This document shows, in pieces, positions 33,380-45,500 of a stretch of DNA of 64,000 bases. The DNA is from Cladochytrium replicatum. Lineage: Eukaryota; Chytridiomycota; Chytridiomycetes; Cladochytriales; Cladochytriaceae. The stretch lies in assembly GCA_025526935.1 (NCBI GenBank), contig JAHLKD010000060.1:186001-250000 (forward strand), read 5' to 3'. Made by a program: the position numbers and the translations under genes. The first letter of the stretch is position 1; every line of letters starts with the position of its first letter. The notes under the pieces were generated by a model, which was not told the DNA's origin, did no database searches, and saw only the letters and a list, made by a program, of their open reading frames with translations.

Positions 33380-36300
33380 ATGTCAGACTCCAGCCCTACT
33401 AATCTCTCCGCTTCTCACCAACCGCCCTCCCCTCTGCTCCACATCTGGCACTCCCCCCTTCCCCCGACCTTCGCCATCCTCGCCATAGGCCCTCCTGACC
33501 TCCGAATGATGCTCGACGACATCGACATAGCTTCCCTCGTCTCTGATCATTCCCATCGCAGACAATTCGTTCCCGTTCCCCCTGACCTTTTCGCTTCCAT
33601 CGTCGAATGCCCTTTCTCCGCTACCGCCGCCGTCAACTCCTACAGATCTGAACTCCATCGGATCGCAAAACTAAACTCTGTACATAGTCACTCATCCGCG
33701 CCGCGTGTCATCTCGACCTCATCGTCTTCTGTCTCTACAAAATCTGTGACCTCATCCTTCAAGTCCATCCAACCCTTTGCCCTCATATGCATCCTGTCAA
33801 ACCACAATCACCAAAGAATGGGTCCAGCCGCTTCTCAACACGCAAAGCGCATCGCTGCCGCTCTTCGCCACGAAGGTGCCGCCGCTCCGATACTGCTCTT
33901 CTCTCACCATTCATCACTCAGCTCACCAAACCTTGCCCACTCGCCCTCCTCCTCAGCAAGGCGAGGCTCCCGCCAGCGCAGCCATAGTCTGTCCGGAACT
34001 CTGGTCGACTCTCTGAGGTCAAAACGAGAACCACTGAGACTTGACACCCTGCAGCAGCACCACTCCCCCTCCCCATCGCCCGTTCTTCCGTCTGCTCTCC
34101 CCACCGTCGGTGCAAGTCCCACTGAAACCACCGCACCTACTCTTCCAACCCCGTCAAGGTATGAGTGTGATAGAGAGAGAGAGAGAGAGAGATGGAGGGA
34201 GAGGGAGAGGGACAGACAGAGACAGAAGAGTGAGAGGGACGGAGAGAGAAAGAGAGCGAGAGAGAGATACAGACAGAGACAGACAGAGACAGAGACAGAC
34301 AGATTGAGAGATAGAGACAGAGACGGAGAGGACAGAGACAGACGGACGGACGGACTTTTTAATTGATTCATTGACATTGATCTCATTTAAACAGCCTAGG
34401 GTCGTCCACTCCCCCTTCCACGCCATCAAGCACTCTGCACAGAGCGCTTCAGCGCGTCCGCCATTTCTTTTCGCCGCGCTCACCGCCTCCACCGCCTGAA
34501 AATGCCGAAGGGTCCGCGGAACTTGGAGAGGTACCCTTCAGGGCTGCAGATGTTCGGAAAGCCGTGGAGTGCGCTGTGCACACATGGATCGAAACCATCG
34601 ATTCTGGCAGTATATTGGCAGCAACTCCGGACCAAACTTCCGGATCTGTCGCGTCGCGGACGACCCGATGGAAGCGAGACTCTGCTGTCAGCCCCCGACC
34701 TAGGCAAAAGAGCAGGGGCGAGCTGGAAGAGAGGCTGAGAATAGCGCTGTTGAAAGAAGCGACAAAGCACAACCTTGAAGAACAGATAAAGTCGGGTGAC
34801 GTTGATGCGAGCGAAAAACTTGAGCTAAAGCCGCCGACTGATGTCGATGCCATTGAGAAGAATCTTCGGGAGTTAACGGATGCAGAGCCGGTTTCTAACT
34901 TTGTTGTTCAAGATGCAGAAGTAGTTTCAAATGCCGAACCACAATCCGCAAACCCATTGCTGCTGACTCCTATAACCCCAGAAGCAGTAAAAATCGTCGC
35001 TCTGTCTGATGATGGACCCACTAGGACCGATGCTATCGATCACGCCAAAGTTACTGGTTTGAATATTCAATCACCACCAAACCCAAAAATACCGGAAAAC
35101 GATGCCCAACAGATCAATGATTCGGTCTCACATGCTGCTCCCCAGACACCACTCGTTGCTGCCAACGTAAGTGTGTAAAACTACACACCTATTAGATTAT
35201 GGAAATGACACACTCAAAACGTTTTTTCCGATGCAGGCGAGTCCAAGTCAATCCAAGGACCCAGTTGCTGGTGTGCGGGCCCCCGTCGTCGGAATTCTTG
35301 TCACAGCAGCAAACCGAAACATCACTTCTGCAGCGGCGGCACACGCTCGATCCGTGAGGCTGGCAAATCTGCCCAAATTGGAACGCAATCATGGTCCCCT
35401 CCATCAGCAACACATCAGCAACGAGTCACTCCCAACGCCCGTTCACACCCCGTCTCCACCTTCCTCCAAGTTGAACATGCTCACATCACCTATGCCAGTT
35501 CCATTGTCGGTCACCAGGCAGGCTCTACCTTCTCCCAAACAGACGACATCTCTCGCAGCCGCCGCAGCGCACCGTCAAGCGACCCTCGGCGCCCCACTGG
35601 CGCCATGGATGCAGACCGTCGCCATGAAACGCGAACCGGGCAGGCGTCCGGCTGCATTCATTCCGCCACCTCCACGCAAGACCTCCCCTTTAGCAGACCT
35701 CACCCGCGACGAAGCGACCTTCATCAATCTCCTTCCAGCCGACATTGCCTCTCTAGCCGAGGAGCTTCGAAAGCGCCTGCGGCTCCCTTCCGACGCCGGC
35801 GCTGTGCCACTACGGCAGCTGACCCTGGTGGGTTGCCAGATGGACGAGGCGGCCGCACGACGGTTCGTAGGCGCATTGAAGATACCGGGCAAGAAGGACC
35901 ACGTCGCGGTGCTCGAGCTCGCGCTTATGGACGTCGAGCTCCGGTCGTCGGCCGCGGCGCTGGTGCTCGCCGCGGGTGTTCCGGCGGGCAACGCTGTCCG
36001 GCGGGTAAAGTGGCACGGACACCCCGGGCCGACGCTGAGGGACGGCGAGGCGATGAGCGCGCTGAAGGCTGCGCTTTCTGGGAAAGACGCTGTTGGGCTG
36101 GGCGGGGTGAAGAGCGAATTCGGGTTCATGGAGGAATGGTGCGATGCGTTTGCGGCGGGGGTGAGAGAGAACGCCGGGTTGAGTGGGCTCGACTTATCCC
36201 GGACGGGCTTGTACCCAGGCGGGCTGTGCGGTGTTCTCGGGGCGCTGAGAGAACTCGGTGGGTTGGAGTCTCTGGTATTGGACTACAACAAGGGTCTTGG

Positions 36301-39088
36301 TGACTTGGATGCGAGCGGGATCGCACAGTCGCTCGGCATGGCCGCCGCCGCCGGGAACGCGCCGGTAATGTCTCTGAAGGTGTTGTCGATGCGATCGGCG
36401 GAACTGACAGGAGCCTCGCTCCGCACGCTTGCGAGCGCTCTGCGGTCCAATGAGACTCTCGAAACGGTGAACCTTTCGGGAAACCCTGGCGCCATGGACG
36501 ACCCCGTCGCTCTGGCTGAGTTCCTAGGCGTCGTCTGCACGCATCCAAGTCTGAAGACGTTGAACCTGAGCGACTGCAATCTGTCCGTAGATGACGCGAG
36601 GGTGATTGCGGACGCGCTGCGGGAGCCCAAGTGCGGACTCGCTCGGCTGCATCTCAGCAAGAACGATCTGCGGTCCGAGGGCGTCGCGACGCTCGCGCGG
36701 GCGCTGGGCGAGTGCGGTTCGATCGAGGAGCTGTGGATCGACTCGAACGGCGTGCGGAACGACGGCGTCGGGGCGCTCGCGGCGTACTTCCAGGGCCATG
36801 GTGCTGCTTCCGCGGGCAAGTTGCGTGTCTTGCATCTGGAGGGAAACACGATCGGTGAGGCCGGGGTGAGGAAGCTCATGGAGTCGATGGAGATTGTGGA
36901 CCCAAAGAGGATGGTGAAGCCCGGGGAAGGGGTCACGAGCGTGTTTCTCGATGGTAACCCTGTCCGGGACGCGCCGACGACGCTGCATTGCGACTTGAGG
37001 TTGTTGGGTGTTGAGCCAGACGAAGAGTGTACCGCTGGGGACGACGCTGAGCCGCCGCTGCCGTTGGTCATGGTGCCCTCCGTGGATGCGGCAGCCGCGC
37101 TGATCAGGAAGGCTGTGCAGAGTGGGCGAACGTATGCGGAACGGCTGAGGTTTACGTCGTTCAGTGTCAAGCGGTCTCTGGCGACGACAGGAGAAGCCAT
37201 TGCTCCGTTTTTCGAGCGGTGCATGGGTGTCGTTGATGGGGTAAGCGGTTCCGACATCCGAGTTTGCGAAGACGATGAAGGCGACGAGCTTGCTTTTTCG
37301 GCGGAGAGATTTGCAGAGCTTTTAGGCGGGGCCAGAGGTATTGAGTCTGGCTTTGTGTTCCGCAACATGTCGTCGCGCGACGTGGGACTGCTTGGCTATG
37401 TCGTGAGTGCCGCGAGTGCGGTCCCGCGTTCCGTGGAGCAGCTAGAAGACCCTTTGCTTGGACTCAGGCGGCTTCACCTTGTCTGCACAAGTTTGCTCTC
37501 GGAGCCGGCTGTCAAAGCGCTCGCGAACGCTCTTTCGGAGCTAAAGTTTTTGGAGGAGCTTGGAATCCAAGGCGTTGGTGCGATACCTCCCGATTCGCTA
37601 GCCGTCGAAGAAGACGGTGAGCAAGAATTTCGTGGTTCGAATTCGAATCTTGCAATGGTCCCGCATTCGGCACAGATGGGGCAAGGGCGGTCTGTGAGCG
37701 ATCCGTTTGGAGAGAATTCAAAGGAAGAGGAGCCTGACGCGCGTGATCTGGTTCACGCGGTCGCGAGCGCGGTGTTTGGGCTCGCTCGGTTCCGGAAACT
37801 TGCTCTGCGTTCCGTTGGCGTCGGCCGCCGAGGGATTTCAGGCCTGACTCTGGCGATGAAGGAGCAAGCGAATCTGGAGCACGGGCTGGCACTGCGGTCT
37901 TTGGATCTGGACGGGAACTTCATAGACGACGAAGGAGCCGCTGAGCTTGCGTCGGGGCTGGACTGCGGGTTGCGGCTTGTGGAGCTTTCTCTGCGTCAGA
38001 ATCGGATCGGGTCCGCTGGAGTGGAAGCGCTCTCCGCTTCGCTCGGAGGTACGGCTGGAAGCGAGCTCAAGCGGTTGATGCTGGAGGGGAACCAGCTCAG
38101 TGTGATTTCGAGTGCGGGGTTCCACCGGCTGGCGCGATCGTTTGATTCCGCGGTTGGGGATCTGGGAGGGCTGACGGGTGAGCTTGGGCTGTCGACACGG
38201 TTCAGCGCGCTCGAGTCTCTTTCGCTGTCACACAACGGGATCGACGACGTGGGAGCAACGACGCTATTTGAAGCGCTGCTGAGGTCGGAGAACTCTTCGT
38301 TGCGACGACTAAATCTCGATGGCAACTCTATCAGTTTGAGAGGGTGCGAAGCACTGTCACGGTGGCTGGCGTGCGGGTCGACTCGGCTCAATGCGGTGTC
38401 TTTGTGCGCGAACGGGCTCGAGTCTTTGACTGGGAAGGGGCTTCGGAATCGGGGGGCCAAGATTATTGCGGACGGGTTGGTCGCGAACGGGACGCGGGGG
38501 AACGTGGAGAGCAAGAACGCGGTGCGGTACGTCAATCTTGGTAGTAACATGATTGGGGAGGAAGGCGCGCTTGAGCTTGCGGCGGCGGTACGTGCGACTG
38601 GCGTGGTGAGCACTCTTGGGCTTGAAGACAACGCGGTTGGCGACAAGGGCTTTATGGCGCTGCTGTCGATTCCTGGGCTGCAGAGGCTCTGGATCGGGCG
38701 GAATTCGATCACGGACCACGGGTTGCTTGCGTTCGAGGCCGAAGCGCCGCAAGGAGAATGTGAGCTTGTGGAGCTTGGTTTGAGCGGCAACGCGGTGGAA
38801 GACGACGGGGCGAATTCGATTGCGAGAATGGTGATGGGGATGGATGAGAGGGTGGTGGGGTATCTTGGCCGTCTGAAGCGGCTTGATGTGTCTGCGAACC
38901 GGATCGGGAAGCAAGGGGTGACCTCCTTGGCGCAGTGTATTTTGAAGGTGGAGGAAGAGGAGATGGGGGAGAGCAGGGGGCTCGTTGTTGTGGTTGTTGA
39001 CGGGAATCCGGTTCGGCCGGGGGTGGTTGTGGATATTGTTCGTGGAGGTGGGGTTCGGTGCGAGCAGGTGTGGGGACAGGAACCTTGA
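33380..39088 (+). CDS. Large leucine-rich-repeat protein (RI-type LRRs), 1800 aa
   Basis: Exons: 33380-34158, 34395-35166, 35237-39088; 1800 aa, in frame. The start is the ATG of MSDSSPTNL. The first about 600 residues are low-complexity, rich in Ser, Pro and Ala, with short positively charged stretches. From about residue 640 onward there are two arrays of ribonuclease-inhibitor-type LRRs with the LxxLxLSxNxLxxEG pattern, for example TLNLSDCNLSVDDARVIADAL and LARLHLSKNDLRSEGVATLA, and in the second array SLDLDGNFIDDEGAAELASGL and YVNLGSNMIGEEGALELAAAV. A non-LRR segment of about 150 residues separates the arrays. No NACHT, kinase or signal peptide is seen, so the protein is probably a cytosolic scaffold. 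The large exon is much richer in G+C than its neighbours. The function is unknown. Confidence 0.85.
34159..34394 (+). repeat. Purine-rich GA/GACA microsatellite intron in the LRR gene
   Basis: After the donor GTATGAG, about 190 nt are almost pure purine on the plus strand (GAGA, GACAGA and GGACAGAC units), then a short T-rich stretch and the acceptor AACAG. Long open frames on both strands here are repeat artefacts. The polypyrimidine complement could form triplex DNA. Confidence 0.9.
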
Positions 39089-39444
39089 TTTTGGAAAATT
39101 CGATTTTTTTTCGTCTCCTCATTTTGTTTCTTTGTCCAACGTTTTTTGATGTCTGAATACCCCGTCCCTTCTGATTTTTCTTCGTAGTGATATGAATTAG
39201 TTTTTTCCATCTTCATTGTTTCCACCCGCCTGCCTCGAATTCAAGCGCTTGCAACACCAGCACTTCAATAGTCCCCCATCTCCCTAATTTCTCTCGATGA
39301 TAAAGCAAACCATTTTCTTTCCTTTTTCTTCTGTACAATAAATTAAAAAATAGCCCCAAAATGAATGATTGGCACACGTCGGTGCCCCTGCGTCTCTGCG
39401 GCTTGTGTGCCAAGTTCATCCACCTTGAAAACCCAACCGAAACG

Positions 39445-41798
39445 ATGCGCTTGCTCGTGTTTGGTGCTGTCAGCTCGCTACTGGCGGCACTGGTCGTCGG
39501 GAATGCATGGATCCAGAGGGGCCACTTCTACAACACATGCATCCACCTCACCCGCTCGAGCGCATCGCTACTGGTACATTAATTGCACGCAATTGCAATT
39601 TTCCGATGCGTGGGACTGATCCTTTTTTTTTACCCTGGAAAACAAGGTTCTTTTGAATTTTGGTGCGTTTCTGATGATCATGGCAGGACGATTCTTGCAG
39701 AAGTTGTTCTTTGGGGACCTGCGCGCATTGGAATTGGAGGTGAGGACGGTCAACCGATTGTCTGTCGGTGTGGCTCATTAGGGGAGGGGCCGACATGGTT
39801 GACCTTTTTTTTGGGCCCACCTATTTTCAGCATTTGTATGACAACTCGTGGGTAGCGGTCACAGAGACGCTCCTGGCGATGACCATCATCAGGGACGAGT
39901 TTGACGTGACGTTCGTGACGCTGTTCATGTTTCTGTTGTTTGTCAAGATCTTTCATTGGATATCGAACGATCGGATCGACTTTGTAAGTTTGGGAACAGA
40001 CTGTAAACGAAAAAGAATGTCATTTCCTTTTTTTGCGTTGTGGACAGATGGAGCAGATCATGAACCCGCCGGTGTCATTCCATGTTCGCATGGTCATTGT
40101 GATGTCGTTGCTGCTCCTGACGGACTTTGGCCAGGTGTGGTACGCCATTGAATACACGCAGACCAAGGGGAGCAGCATGATGATCATCTTTGGGTTTGAG
40201 GTACCGAGCAAAACTGTCGATAGCGGGGGGTTTCTTTTTTTTCGACGTGCTCAGCGTCCATTTTTAGTATGCGATTCTTTCGTCGCTGATCGTTTCGATG
40301 ATCTGCAAGTACATTTTGCACACGATCGATTTGAGAAGCGAAGCACCATGGGAGCAGAAATCAATGTACCTGTTCTACCTAGACCTGGTTACAGGTAAAC
40401 GCATCCCTATGGATGAAACCCCCGAATCCATGGTGGGTCGCTCCTGACTGTTTTTGTGTTTTTTTACTGTTTTGTAGACTTTTTCAAGCTCATCACATAC
40501 TTCCTCTTCTTCGCTGTCGTCGTTCACTTCTACGGCTTCCCCTTGCACATTGTTCGTGATTTGTACCTCACCTGTCGCAGCTTCCTCCAGCGATGCCGCG
40601 ATCTGGTTCAGTACCGACGAGCCACCGCGAATATGAACGAGCGGTACCCGGACGCGACTCTGGAGGAACTCAACGCGACGGATCGGACGTGCATTATTTG
40701 CAGAGAGGAGATGGAGCTGCCTGGAGCGCAGCCCGAGGGCAACGACGGTGCGGCGGCGGGTGGTCCGGCACAGGGTCCACCGCGGCCAACGGGAACTGCG
40801 GAATCGCTGACCCCGAAAAAGCTTCCGTGCGGTCACATTTTCCATTTTCGGTGCTTGAGGAGCTGGCTCGAGCGCCAGCGGAGCTGTCCGACTTGGTATG
40901 ACTATTTTTCGGACGGTGTGTTTGGGTTACTTGTCACTTACACATAACCCGTTTTCTGCACACGTAGCCGAAGATCTGTTCTTGAACAGCGTATGTTTGT
41001 ACTGGGTTATTGAAGGGTTTATCATGAGGGTTGCTCATTGCTGCTTTATGATTTAGCCACCCCCGCTCAACCGCCCCAACCGGCTGCACAAGCCCAACAA
41101 CCTCCTCCGGTCGGTGGTGCGAATCAACACCCTCCTGCTGGCCAACCACCGGTTCCAGGCTTGGGCTTGCCTGCCTTTTTGGGACGAGCTGTTCGCCCAC
41201 AAGGATTCTTGGGTGATGCTCAGGCCCCCGCGGGAGCTCAACCCGGTGTTCCAGCCGGACAAGCTGAGCCTACCCGTGCGGCTGCAGTTGACCCGCCTCG
41301 CGATGTATGATATTTCAAACATACTGGCGAACACCCGCACGTTGCTAAATTATTTGCTTTTCCTTTTCTGTGCTGAAACTAACAGATTTTCAGCGCCGCG
41401 TATTTGGGCGGTCTCACTCTGACACCTCTGGTCGTCCCTGGACAATGTGAGAAAAGAAAATTGACATTGATACATTGGCTCCTTTTTATTGAAGCCTTTT
41501 TTTTATTTTGTTTTCGTTTTTTTTAGCACTTCCAAGCACTCGGGTGTACGAACATCTGAGTGACGAACAGCTTCGGTCCATGGAGGGAACGTCGCGCCAG
41601 GCTATCCTCGCACGGCTGGAAGCGCTTCAGAATGTGCAGCACCAGCTTGTGGGCGTGACGACTCAATTGACACAGCTCCTGTCTCTGATGCCTGAAGCAC
41701 CGGCACAGGGCACGTCGTCGTCTTCGTCGAGTGGACAGGGTGCAGCGTCGACATCACTGCGGCAAGAGGAGAGAGAGCAGGAGCAAGTTGTGCCTTGA
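39445..41798 (+). CDS. HRD1: HRD1/synoviolin ERAD E3 ubiquitin ligase
   Basis: Exons: 39445-39573, 39647-39739, 39831-39983, 40048-40200, 40268-40394, 40478-40895, 40968-40990, 41057-41304, 41386-41446, 41527-41798; 558 aa, in frame. The N-terminus MRLLVFGAVSSLLAALVV and the following helices match HRD1 (QRGHFYNTCIHLTRSSAS, KLFFGDLRALELE, AVTETLLAMTIIRDEF, FHWISNDRIDFME, IIFGFEYAIL). NMNERYPDATLEEL leads into a RING-H2 (CIIC..CGHIFHFRC..CPTC) with about 35 inserted Gly/Pro/Ala residues between the second and third ligand. The C-terminus is Gln/Pro-rich. HRD1 forms the ER retrotranslocation channel and ubiquitinates misfolded proteins. Exon 7 is a 23-nt microexon just after the RING. An in-frame ATG at 39361 would add 28 residues; 39445 is preferred because HRD1 proteins begin MRLL. 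Confidence 0.95.
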
Positions 41799-41832
41799 TA
41801 TTGTGGCTGCTGTTTTTGGTGTGAATACATGA

Positions 41833-41838
<6 letters not shown>

Positions 41839-41865
<27 letters not shown>

Positions 41866-41880
41866 CTGTGTGTGTGTTTG
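41839..41880. repeat. GT microsatellite in the HRD1 3' flank
   Basis: GT repeats with one interruption, starting about 40 bp after the HRD1 stop codon, probably in its 3' UTR. Confidence 0.95.
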
Positions 41881-42599
41881 TGTTTCAATGGAGGGAGATA
41901 GACGACAACATTGCGTCCTACGCGCCTTACAAGCATAATTCATGAAATAGATCAAGGACCTATTTGTTCGTACATTGACCATTTTGATAATGTACGGCGT
42001 CTCTACGAACTAAACAAGATTACTGCTGCTCAGACTAGAAAGGGTGCGACACCTTTAACATCTGATGACAAGGCTGCACTGAGGATGTCTGATGAAAATG
42101 CTAAAGAAATTTTCACAAAAGATTCTTTCTAAGACTTAGGTAGGACCAGAAAGGAAAAAGACCAGTAGACTTTACGGTGCCCAAAATTACCATCTTCAAG
42201 GGAAGGATTTGCATTTCAGTTAATAACAAGGTTGAAATTCCCTACTGTTATTGATGGTGGGTCAACTGTCAACATACCAGCGGTGAAGCTGGGGGTGAAG
42301 ATTTGGGGACGTCATGTCCAGGTCGAGGATCCCAAAATGGTCGTGGGAAATCACCGGGGGGACACACCCAAAAACCAGTCAACAGCGCTGAGTCGGTTTA
42401 AGAATGCAACGGTGGATAACTTTTTATTTTGTGAATGCAACTCTTTCTGCCGCCGCATACTTCTGCTGGTGAGGTTGTCAAATGTGCGATGCGGTGGCTT
42501 GTGCGAGGCGGACTGTTACTAACATTGCAGCAGTGGTCCCATCGGGTTGGGGAGGGCATCAAGATCGACTTGAGCACGTTCAATACCCTCGAATTCAAA
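41881..42599. other. Spacer between HRD1 and MSH5, with one unassigned open stretch
   Basis: An open frame at about 41940-42132 (plus) ends at a TAA and contains ICSYIDHFDNVRRLYELNK and TPLTSDDKAALRMSDENAKE. It is less repetitive than noise, but has no family match I recognise and no visible partner exon. The rest shows no coding pattern. It may be a relic. Confidence 0.4.
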
Positions 42600-45500
42600 A
42601 TGGATGATTCGTCGATGGAACCGTATATCATTCGCAATAGCCTCCATTCCTCCCCGGGTCACTCCCAAAAAGCAACTCCAGATATGTTCATCTCTTCTTC
42701 TCCTGGCTATCAAGAGACCATTGATAAACTGGAGAAGATAATACATGCGTCAATGGATAAACCTGATCCAATTATTTCGCCACCACTTAATGATTTGGAG
42801 ATGACATACATGCAGAACAACGGAGAAGTTGGCGCTCGAAAACTATCAACCGATATCAGCGAGATTATTTTCAGCCAAGATTCACTTTTCTCGCCTGTCC
42901 TGAGCAAGGCGGGCCTTCAGTCTCGTCACAATCGTGAGCCGCCCTCCGTAACAAGCATGTCGGACATGTGTCGCCAGAAAGATCCGGTGACTGGGAACCA
43001 ACATGCGATCTCGGATATATACCCACACGATAGCGTCTCCCAGGTTGGGCTTCAGGTGCCCAATTCCACGTACAAGAATGATCTTCCTTTTCCATCGACG
43101 TTTGATTCGCAACGTACACAGCTCGACAGGATCGGATCTGGATCTCTTCACTCAATATCTGTAGACCATAATGAAGCTTTCGGTGAAGGGGTTGGCGAGG
43201 AAACGACCAATGCCTCTATTAAGGATACTCTGGTTGGTGTCTCAAGCCGATCCATAACGGCAGTAGAGCGTCTGAGGGCTGAAACTTCAGGTGGTGATCT
43301 TCGGTATCGATTCGGGGGAAGCGTTGATCAGAACTGCCCGCCGACGACGCCCAAACAAATTTTTGGCGAAAGTCAGTCTAATGTTTTCCAACCCACCACC
43401 TTTCGAACACCTCAGATCTCTACCCTGAGTCGCGCTGGTATTCCGGCGGGCTCGAGCGGCTCGATATTAAAACCGCACAGAATGCGCACAACTCAAAACC
43501 GCACTCCGTTTTCACAACAGCAAAAGAACATTGCTCCCAACTTCACTCCTTCAAGGCCAATTTCGAGGTTTGTAGACAACTTCCGCTTGCCCACGAGCAA
43601 AAGTCCTCTCAAATCTGTCATTTCGCCTGCTCTAAGCAGACGCCCTGCTCGAACTCCATTTTTGAGAAGAGTCATGAATGTAAAGGAGGCGAACGACCTT
43701 CCTTCGGTAGACGAAGAGGATATCGAATCTTTCGCTTCGCACCAATCTATCCTTGAGGTTGGGCTCCCACTTCCCTCTTCCTAATTTGCTGATCTAAACT
43801 TTCCTAGCAAAGAACCATAACTAACCAAACTAATACACAAGGGGTGCAGATGCATACGCCAAGCGTGATGTTTTCGTCAAACCAACAGGATCTTATCCCA
43901 ATGGAAACAGAACATATGACAAACGAGAAAGATGCTCTTTTAACTGGGATGGTCTCTACTCAATTTTCATGGCTTGGGAAAGGGCGTAGTTTGAATTCGC
44001 AGACCAAAATTACTGACTATTCACCTGGATTACAGCCCGAGCATGATCAGCCTTCAGCGAAGGTAAGCAATAATTCAAAATCGACCTGTGACCATTTAAG
44101 AGGAAGTTAATATTCAACGTAAAATTAAGCAAATGTCCTTCTGCGAGGATGCAGACATGATGGATGTAGACACAGAACCACCACATGGCAATGTTATTGT
44201 CGAAGGTCTAAAACTGGGCGAACACATGCACACAAACAATGAAGCAGTACTGGAAATTGATGAAAACAAAATAGAAAGAATAACCTATGACGGCGTTGGA
44301 CGTGACGCAATATCCTCACTGGGAGCGTTTCAGAATCAACAAGGAGAAAGAGATAAATCGGTCGACTCTAACGCCGATTCGAATCCCCGATCTGCATGTT
44401 CGCAGCCAAAGCAGGCCAAAATCCCACCGGAGGGGGCAGACCGTTTAATATTTTCATCTGCCCATTCTCTTCGTGCCCCAAGTATTTCTCGGAAGTTACC
44501 ATGGGAAGGACACGAATCATTGTCCAACTTCAGCGTGGCTACACCAGCTGTTTCCAAATGTCCTGAAGTAGTAACCGAAATTGATCTTAACAGTCGGATG
44601 CTCGCGACGACGAACATCGACAGTGAACGAGCAAATGAGAGCGTCAAAGAGAGAAGAGCACAGAAAAGTTTATCCAGTTGGCTAGGCGCGAATGATCTGA
44701 GTGCAACAACAACTGATGAAGAAGAGGATTCAAGCGAAGACGAGGCACAATTTCCTAAAAGAAGCGAGCGAGTACCACTCAATTCTGCTCTTCCTGAGCT
44801 GATTGAACATCGCCGGGATGTGGCTCGTATTTTCAGAGAAGGCGACGATGAGGACGTCGAGGATAAGGTGATTTTAAAATCTCTCAATTTCAGTAAGAAT
44901 CAATGCTTCTTAACTTTAAGGTTGTGATGACGATTTCATATCGCTCGAAAAAACTCGGCACTGCGTATTACAGTGTCGCAAAATCAAGAGTGTACCTTAT
45001 GCAGGATATGTTTGAAACTGATGACTTTGAGCTTGTTCGAATGCGTAAGTTGCTTGATCCGATTTTTGCTCCATTTGATATCGAGATCTGCCTAGTCAAG
45101 GTTCAAGTTCGCCCAAACATTATTGTGGTTGGATCGAGGACGGACGAAGCATTGATGGAAATTCTTCGAGAGAACGGTGTGATGGCACTGCGATTCTGTT
45201 TTATGATTTTCCCGCTCACTATTCTCAAGATGGATCCATGCCATTGGGCTTTTCGGTCGAAGTCAGACCTTCGGTAACTACATTAACTCGACCAGCTTCG
45301 AACCTTTAATCTATACACCTTTCAGACCGACTTTCTGTACGAAGGGGGGAAGTCAAAACTTTTGTCCATAAAGGTGAACGGTGATGGCCCCGAATCGCGA
45401 TACGTGCACATCCAGGCCGACGGGCAGCTCGGTCCTCAGGCGGACATGATGATATACCTTGAGAGTGTCATTTCGTTGGGGAATCAAGAAATGGTGTGAC

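Noticed and set aside
33904-34492. Minus-strand frames over the GA-rich intron (SLSLSLS peptides)
   Set aside because: Products of the purine microsatellite.
37996-39225. 409-codon open frame antisense to the LRR exon (and another at 36283-37368)
   Set aside because: G+C-rich repeat codons on the sense strand suppress stops on the other strand. The peptides are Ser/Arg/Pro mixtures without domains.
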